The notes below the pieces were generated by a model. The model saw only the letters and a program-made list of their open reading frames with translations. It had not been told where the DNA came from and did not search any database. Position numbers and translations under genes: made by a program. Shown one piece after another: positions 57,684 to 64,000 of a DNA stretch of 64,000 nt. This DNA comes from Adiantum capillus-veneris (Eukaryota; Streptophyta; Polypodiopsida; Polypodiales; Pteridaceae). Position 1 is the first letter of the stretch. Every line of letters begins with the position of its first letter. Where the stretch lies: the NCBI GenBank assembly GCA_014529385.2, contig CM043970.1:46711779-46775778 (forward strand), given 5' to 3'.

Positions 57684-59070
57684 TATGCTTAAATTCTGTA
57701 TTCAAGGACTTTATGTAGGCAATCCATCTCAACATAGCAATGTCGGGAGTTGAGCAACTTGTTATCAATCCAAGAAGGGGTAGACAATCTGTCTCCACTA
57801 TTACATTTGCTCCTATCAAATACTCTTTGTCACATTTCAAAGTTGTGACTACTCCCCATAACTCTCGTTTTACCTGTGGATATTTGCGTTGACGAGCACA
57901 AGTTAGGACTTTTTCTCCAAACCTCACTACATATCACTTGCCATCATCATCATCTTGCCCAATCGCCCATCCAATTCCTATGGGGCTAGTATCTACTGTT
58001 ACAATTACATATCTTCCACATTCATAGTTTGCTTTCCTCAAAGTTGGAGACATAAGCAGCAACTTCTTTAATTTCCTCATGGCATGTGTATGCACTTCTT
58101 CCCATTGAAACTTTTGGTTCTTTTTCAAAAGTTGATACAAAGGCTCTGCTACATGTGCATAATGCGGAATCCAGATAACATAAAACACGCATGCACCTAA
58201 GAACCTTCGGACCTCAGTAACATTTATACATTTCTCTTTCATTCTCTGGATTACATCAATCTTTGTAGGACAAGGCCTTCTACCATATGGCCCGCACATA
58301 TGTCCCACAATAAGAACTTCATTCACACCAAACACTGACTTTTGGCTAGACAAGGTAAGGTTCACCTCTTCCAACCTTGACAAGATATTATCACAATTGT
58401 TGACATGGTTTGCCACATAATTTTGGCACCCCCTCGAGTCTAGAGCCACATCTTTGATTGGCACATCATCAAGGAAAGGCATTGTAGTTTGCGGTATGAA
58501 ATCACGTAGGACTTTGTTCATACCATTCATCATGTGTGCAACTGAATTAGTTGCCCCCTGAGGTAAGGTGCGCATCCTTACTAAACCCAAGGGTGTCCTC
58601 ATGGTAGACAAGTCCCTGCTTTCCATTGCTAGTTGGAACTGATCATACCCTGAGTACAAATCTCCCATAGAATATATTGCCCTTCCTGCAAATGCCTCTG
58701 CAAACTCATCGACAACTGGCCCTATACCCACATTTCTGATTGTCACCTTGTTTACAGGTTGCATATCCTGAATAAAGCGTAAAGAACCATTTTTCTTCGG
58801 AACTGTGAACCACCTGTTTGAATACGAAGCACAAGAAGGTTCCAAAATACCCATCTTGATCTTCTCATTAAGCAACTCAATGAGTTTTGGCAAATGAGCC
58901 TTTGGAACGGGAATAGGCCTCAAGTTCCAAGGTACATGAGGGATAGTGAAGATCACCATAGGAGAAACAATGGATGGATCAACACACCCTATCTCATAAG
59001 GCTCAAATGCAAAAGCTTTTCCGTGTTTGGTGAGCATGTCTTCAAAGCATATCTTTTCAGCTTTTGTCAA
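57601..59070 (-). pseudogene. E4 reverse transcriptase and RNase H
   Basis: RT (57,934-59,070): 'WFTVPKKNGSLRFIQDMQPV', 'MGDLYSGYDQFQLA', 'TLPQGATNSVAHMM' and the catalytic 'MPFLDDVPIK'. 'VRRFLGACVFYVIWIPHYA' marks the connection. RNase H starts with 'VIVTVDTSPIGIGWAIGQD', is interrupted by TGA at 57,934-57,936, then continues in the same frame to 57,601 ('ELWGVVTTLK', 'IVETDCLPLLGL'). A TAG near 59,077 separates RT from the upstream linker in the same frame. The 'PFLDD' box and the G-A-T-N-S block resemble a gypsy type also seen in fungi, which is an impression, not a classification. Confidence 0.92.
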
Positions 59071-60150
59071 ACTGTCCTAGCAACCAACCTTTAACTCTTT
59101 CAAAGAATCCTGTGTGAACTTGTATCCAATCTTGCTTGGGTCACGAAGGCTAGGTTGCAAAGCAGCTTGTTCCATCTTATCCGTACAGTCCTTTGGTAGA
59201 GGTAATGCCACTGGTTTCACTTTCTTTGCCACAGACTTATACTTAGTCTCCACTTGTACATCAACACCTTGAGCATTTTTTAAATCCTCAATGACCTTGT
59301 ACATTTCTATTGAGCATACTTTCACAACCTCACTTCCAATATTCAAATTGCAATCCATTAAAGACTCCAAATCTTGCATATTATCCACAAACGAACACTC
59401 ATCAAACACACCTGCAATGCATTTATCATCTTCTAGCAAACCATTCAGCTTGAAACGTCTTTGTACACTATTTACATGTTGTTGCTCACCCCGCTTTAAG
59501 TCCTCACACTCTGTAAAAGCAATAGATCCATAGTCTGATAATCCTACAAAACCTGTAGAAAATGTATCCTTTGCATATACATCATGCGAGAACCTTTCTC
59601 TTCTTGTACCACTGCAATCCCGCTCTACAATGGTACATGGCCAAAACCCCTCATATCCCTGTAGTCCTTGAATTCTTTGTTCGTCTTTGGCAAGGGTTGC
59701 TCTCTAAGACTTTCACAGTTCCTTTAATGGTCCACATAAACAGTAAGGAACTGTACTGCACGCTTCCCATCCCTGCTCCTTATTCTTGCATAAGCTGACC
59801 CATCATCCATCACCTTGGTTTCCATGCGAGTAGCAGTGATGTATGGCTGCCCAAGGATAAGAGGATATGTAGACATCTCCTGTACAAAGAAATTCTGGTC
59901 ATCTTTCACATCCCCTATAGTCACCTTAACATTTGGACAAGCTCCGTACAGCTCCCCTGATGAGTTGTTTGCTGCACGAATCATCCATCCATGATTTATA
60001 TCAATTGTCCATTTTCCTTTTTGATAAATACTCTTTGACATGAGGTTAATTTCTGACCCATGATCTATCAACGCAATGTATGGCTCTTCCAAGTCTCCCA
60101 CTTTTACCAGCGTCTCAGTAGTTTCTCTTGCCTAGTGACTATTCAAGTAG
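59071..60150 (-). pseudogene. E4 protease and protease-RT linker
   Basis: Protease (59,724-60,101): 'PYIALIDHGSEINLMS', where the catalytic triplet is D-H-G-S in place of D-S/T-G-S, then 'YPLILGQPYITATR'. The residue between D and G is histidine, which is unusual; activity is uncertain. A TAG lies just upstream near 60,132. The linker to RT (59,077-59,720) carries stops and ends in 'KIGYKFTQDSLKEL'. Confidence 0.8.
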
Positions 60151-60283
60151 TAGCTCTTGTGAGTGGTCTCCACTTCATCTTCATCATCCAAGAAGCGAAC
60201 GTGTTTTACTCCTCCCCTAGACTTGTAGCATCCAACAATAGTTTCATCACCTTGTTTGCCATAGACCTGTACACCCTGTGCAT

Positions 60284-62014
60284 TTAAAGTCTCTTCTTCA
60301 ACCTGTACATGGAAGATTCAGTAAGAGACTGCCGCTTTCTCTTTATGATATCAATTATTTCTTCATGGAATTCCTGCTTTGCTATACCAAGGACCTCACC
60401 CAAGGTAAATTCCACCTTACTGTTTAGAATCCTCTCTTCCAAAACCTTTTTGAGATCCGTTGCTGCCTCTATATCGGATTGGAATTTGTAGGCCAAAACC
60501 TTTGCTTTGGATTTTGTTGCATCCTTCTTCTTGTCTTTAGAGGCTTCTTGCATAGGCACCTCGGGGACATGCATTTGTTGCGGGGAAGGTGATCTAGGAG
60601 GCACTGTGTCATTTCTACCTCCACTCCTCGTTGCCCGCTTTGAAGGCCCTTCATCCCCATTCTCGCGCCTACGTTTCTCTTTAACAATGGCCTCATTTTC
60701 TTGACATTTGGCAATATATGCATGCACTGACAAAGAGTCCACAGGGTCATTCCAACCTGTTTCAAGCCGAATGCAATCTCTAGCTTTGTGTAAAAACTCT
60801 GTAGTCATTTTACCCTTCATAGCAGACTCTATAGCTCATGGCCATAGCTCTCTATTACCATTAGATTCCTCTTCTCCAACCTTGACTGATCCTTTTTTCT
60901 TGATAGGATCCACCTTCAACCCATAGGCGGCTGCCTCAACCATTGAGATGGCATGGCTAATAGCCATGTCTTCAACTAGTTTCTTCATCCTGCCTTTGCC
61001 AAAGTTTGTTCCCAAGAGCTTACCTGTTTCACTTAAGTGAATTTTTCCATCTTTAAAGAAAACGAGCTCCTTTGTCAAAGCGTCTTTAAATCTTTCACAA
61101 TCCCTCCTTCCATGGTCAGTACTATCACACCATATGCATCTATTGGCAAAGCCTTCTCTGGTTTGTGGTCGTTGCCCTGTAGATTGACCTGATGGTTGCC
61201 CCTTTTCTTCCAACCTTGTAAGCTTTAACTTGAGCTCTTGCATTCCTTTGACAATATCATCTAGGATGGATTTGTCACTCTTTGGAACCACAATCACAGG
61301 CTTTATAGGACTCTTGGGAACACTTGGGGATTGAGTAGGGTTGACTATCATCTTATCTCTTCGTCGTTGTCGCTTAGCTAGCAGTGAAATGGCGTCTTCG
61401 ACCTCATTCCAATCAGTCTTCAAACCTTGTTCCACATCCTTATCCTCAAGTAAAAGCTCTAACTTCTCTTGAATCTCTTTACTTGCAGCCTGCAAAAAGA
61501 GATCTGTCTTCTCCGAGTTTAGGGTAGCCTTTTCAGTCCTTGAAAGTTGATCATAACGGCATTCGAATTCCCTTAGCAGTTCGGTAGGCGAGAGCCCCTC
61601 TTTTGACTGAACTACCCACTCTAAGAAAGTCCTCTTTGTTACCCTTTCAGAGTCCTCCATGAAATACTCTTCCTTCAAGGCTAATTTGAATCCTTCCCAA
61701 GTTGCCCCATGCTCATTTCTAATTCCCCTTACATGCTCTCTGATCTCGGGAACCACAGCAAGTTCAAAACTTTGCACCATCTTTGCTTCGGGCACTCGAT
61801 GAAGCTCCATCTCCTTTACATACCCACAAAGATACTTTGTTACATATTTACCTTTAAATTGGTCCAATTTCTTCACCATAGATTGAAGCGCTTTGGTTGA
61901 GGAGAGTTCCCTCCTTTCTGCAGCTTGCTGCTGGTGCATAAACACTGCAAAAGCTTGAAACATTTGCATTAAGACTCGATAAAACCGAACCCCCTGTTGC
62001 TCTTGTTGCTCCAT
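60284..62014 (-). pseudogene. E4 gag with one in-frame stop
   Basis: Start ATG at 62,014, 65 bp after the primer site. The Gag core (about residues 40-190) includes 'TKYLCGYVKEMELHRV', 'WEGFKLALKEEYF' and 'TFLEWVVQSKEGLSPTELL'. A zinc knuckle 'CIWCDSTDHGRRDC' is near residue 300. TGA at 60,836-60,838 stops the frame after 392 codons. The same frame then stays open for another 184 codons to 60,284, with K/E-rich sequence and a helix-rich end. A frame change near 60,290 leads to protease. Confidence 0.88.
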
Positions 62015-62077
62015 AGCTTTAAAAATTTATTTTGAGACCTTCAATGAAGCTTTTGAACCCTCACCCTAGCCTACTTT

Positions 62078-62092
62078 GCGTCGGGTTCACCA
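62078..62092 (-). promoter_or_regulatory. E4 primer-binding site
   Basis: The minus strand reads TGGTGAACCCGACGC, six bases after the 5' LTR end. It differs from E1/E2 and E3. The tRNA is not assigned. Confidence 0.65.
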
Positions 62093-62098
62093 AAAACG

Positions 62099-63116
62099 TG
62101 TCAAGAAGTGCGCAGTGCGACTAGGAAAGCGCCGGGCCTCTGACTGTGAGGATTCGTAGCAAAACCAAGCAAGGCGTAGATGATTTGAAGCAAAAAACAC
62201 ACTAAAAAAGAACAAAACTCCAGCCATGAAAGCTCCACTTTGAAAAAGAACCAATACTAACTCAAAACTCTTGTGTGTGTGAAGATTAGGTGTAGCCTTG
62301 CTCCCAATTGCACAGATGGAATGCTCATTTGATCTGTTAAAAACCCTAAATTTACGCTTCGATTCTTCATCGTGACCATTTCATGGAAGCTTCAATACTT
62401 CATTGGAGAATCCCAAGTAGTTATTTGAGGAGGGGAAACCCTAATTGGAGGCCTCACAACCTCAACCATGTAGTTGAAGCAGCACGGGACTGCACTAGCA
62501 CCCTGTAGAGGAATGCCTGTATCTCCTTGCTCATGTCCCCAAATGAGCTCATTCTTGGCTCTAAAAATTTCCACACACCTTGATCAACAACTCCAGCATT
62601 GTTGATGTGGCATTTTGAGCTATTTTGAGCATTTTTAAGGCTATTTTTGACCATTTTTAGCCCAAAAATGTCACTTTTTGTCCGTAAAAAGCCCAAACGA
62701 CCTGGGAAAAATCCCTAAAATTGTGGAAAAATTGGGCTCAAATTTCATGTTGAACCTCATTTTCCCACTTGTTAAGCACTTTGGATACGTCTTTTACGCC
62801 AGCGCACGAAACCTGCTATTTTCGGCCGAGATTGCCCGCATTGAACTTTCTAGGCAAAACGAGCGTGCCACTTCGAAACACTTGACATTTGTACATTCCC
62901 AAAGCAAATTAGGCATATATTTATGTGTAAAAGCATTCCATGGTGCCACGTGTAGGGCCTTGCCCGCCCGGCAAGGTATGTACACGACTGCAACTGTGAC
63001 ATTCATTTTCGCATATATCACACTATGTACATTGTAGCATTTGGTCCCACACATCATAAACATTAAGAGTGAGGTAGATAATTTAATTTCACATTATTAA
63101 TGTGCCATGCACGACA
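62099..63116 (-). repeat. E4 5' LTR
   Basis: Partner of 55,023-56,045. CCGT target duplication follows at 63,117. Confidence 0.95.
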
Positions 63117-63300
63117 CCGTCATAGCCCTATCCTAGATAAAATTAAAGAATTGGTCTACACATTTTGGAAAGTGGAGACTCGCGTTTCACCGAACAAGAA
63201 GGATGTTTATCGAAAGAGGATGGGGAGGAAAAGGTACATAGAACACCCAATGCACCTCCTAGACGAGCCTCAGGTGATCAATCAAATACTTGTACCATAA
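63117..63300 (+). pseudogene. Unrecognised ORF, 3' part after E4
   Basis: Beyond E4 a plus-strand frame reads 'RHSPILDKIKELVYTFWKVE', 'TRVSPNKKDVYRKRMGRKRY' and ends 'VINQILVP' with TAA at 63,298-63,300. It is the likely continuation of the ORF at 54,490-55,022, because its composition is similar and E4 sits between them with a perfect duplication. Removing E4 leaves the two parts one base out of frame, so a frameshift, an intron or a separate exon must be assumed. The protein is not recognised. Confidence 0.45.
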
Positions 63301-63349
63301 CTTATGCATTTTATGCATTGCGTCTCTAGTGCTTAATAACTTGTATATG

Positions 63350-64000
63350 CTGATCAATAGCATACTGATCTGTAGACTTTTGCTAATTAGCATATGGAGT
63401 GTGTTGGTTAGCATATTGACTATGCTAGTTAGCATGTCTTGGGTTCTAAATAGCATACAGAGCTAGTTGGTTAACACAATATGTATGCTAATTACCATAC
63501 CTGGTATGCTAGTTAACAAACCTAGTATGCTAGTTACATACCTAGTATGCTCAACTGCATGATAAGTACGTTGTCTAATAGAAAGTGATTATGCTAGTTA
63601 ACATATGGAGTTTGCTAGGTAGCTTATGGAGTATGCTACTTAGCAGGCCTCCAGTTCTAAATAACATACAAAGTTAGTTGGCCAACATAAAAGGTATGCA
63701 ATTTAGCACCACTTATGCTAGTTAACACCTAGTATGCTCACTAGCATGATGGGTATGCTATTTAAGACAACGGTTATGCTAGTTAGAACTAGCAGTTGGG
63801 CTAGGTATGCTAGTAAGCATATGGAGTATGCTAGTTTACATAAGGAGTATGCTAGTTAGCATGCCTTGTGTTCTACCTAGCATATAAAGTTAGCTAGTCA
63901 GCACAAGATGTATGCTAATTAATATCATTTATGCTAGTTAGCACCTAGTATGCTCAATAGCATGATGGGTGTCCTTATGCGTATACTAGTTAGCATAGTG
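63350..64000. repeat. TAGCAT-rich array with ~210-217 bp higher-order period
   Basis: The near-palindrome ATGCTAGTTAGCAT and variants recur about every 20-35 bp to the window end. Above this lies a longer period: the landmark GTTCTAAAT or GTTCTACCT followed by A(G/A)CATA and AGTTAG occurs at 63,443, 63,653 and 63,870, spacings of 210 and 217 bp. The array runs off the right edge. No ORF. Confidence 0.85.

Larger units (their letters stand above)
55023..63116 (-). mobile_element. E4: Ty3/gypsy LTR retrotransposon, full-length, inactivated
   Basis: LTRs of 1,023 and 1,018 bp bound gag, protease, RT, RNase H and integrase on the minus strand. CCGT lies directly outside both ends (55,019-55,022 and 63,117-63,120), a 4-bp target duplication. 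In a 260-bp sample about 12 positions differ between the LTRs (near 4-5 percent), so it is older than E2. RT, protease and the integrase tail differ clearly from E1 and E3, and only one RNase H is present. Several in-frame stops and frame changes inactivate it. Confidence 0.95.

Noticed and set aside
63350-64000. CRISPR-like array
   Set aside because: The repeats vary in sequence and spacing, there are no unique spacers of constant length, and the DNA is eukaryotic. It is a satellite-like array.

Overview
This is nuclear DNA of a land plant, most likely a fern or another non-seed plant with a large, repeat-rich genome. Almost everything that can be identified is a transposable element or a relic of one: three Ty3/gypsy lineages, one Ty1/copia element, a LINE with two ORFs, further LINE fragments, tRNA-derived SINE-like segments and very long dinucleotide arrays. 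The only non-transposon protein similarity I recognise is a decayed plant-type pentatricopeptide repeat (PPR) relic. The fern assignment is an inference from that PPR style and the repeat landscape, not a direct proof. No intact host gene, rRNA or functional tRNA was recognised.

Layout: 1-5.7 kb is a non-coding composite repeat (copy A) with SINE-like pieces, a LINE 3' end and microsatellites. 5.73 to about 12.7 kb is E1, a minus-strand Ty3/gypsy element of the dual-RNase-H (Tat/Ogre-like) type; its 3' LTR is reduced to about 35 bp. 13.70-18.88 kb is a complete but decayed Ty1/copia element (minus strand) with 321-bp LTRs and a classical initiator-Met primer site. 19.4-21.5 kb is composite repeat copy B, interrupted by about 6.2 kb that holds a LINE (ORF1 and ORF2, minus strand, 22.7-26.7 kb) and a PPR relic; copy B resumes at 27.7 kb. 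28.4-33.5 kb is mostly unassigned, with a probable solo LTR at 30.4-31.4 kb. 33.6-38.8 kb is composite repeat copy C, which matches copy A about 34.65 kb away.

39.8-41.0 kb is a plus-strand LINE fragment. 41.0-44.9 kb is E3, a plus-strand Ty3/gypsy element whose reverse transcriptase is split by E2 (44,942-51,705). E2 is a gag-only LTR retrotransposon with about 1.6-kb LTRs that differ by only about 1 percent. E3's RT resumes at 51,706, directly after a 4-bp target duplication, and then runs into RT code of another element. 53.2-53.7 kb is a gag fragment of a further element. 54.49-55.02 kb is an unrecognised ORF split by E4 (55,023-63,116), a full-length but inactivated minus-strand Ty3/gypsy element; possible downstream ORF sequence resumes at 63.1 kb. 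From 63.4 kb to the window end there is an unusual TAGCAT-rich array with a period near 210-217 bp.

The most noteworthy system is the E1/E2 pair. The gag-only element E2 and the Tat-like E1 share a 19-nt primer-binding region, homologous Gag proteins, minus-strand LTR TATA boxes and a conserved small ORF of about 71 codons just upstream of gag, present twice in E1 and once in E2. This suggests that E2 is a non-autonomous partner moved by E1-like relatives, and that the small leader ORF is a conserved, so far unexplained part of this lineage.
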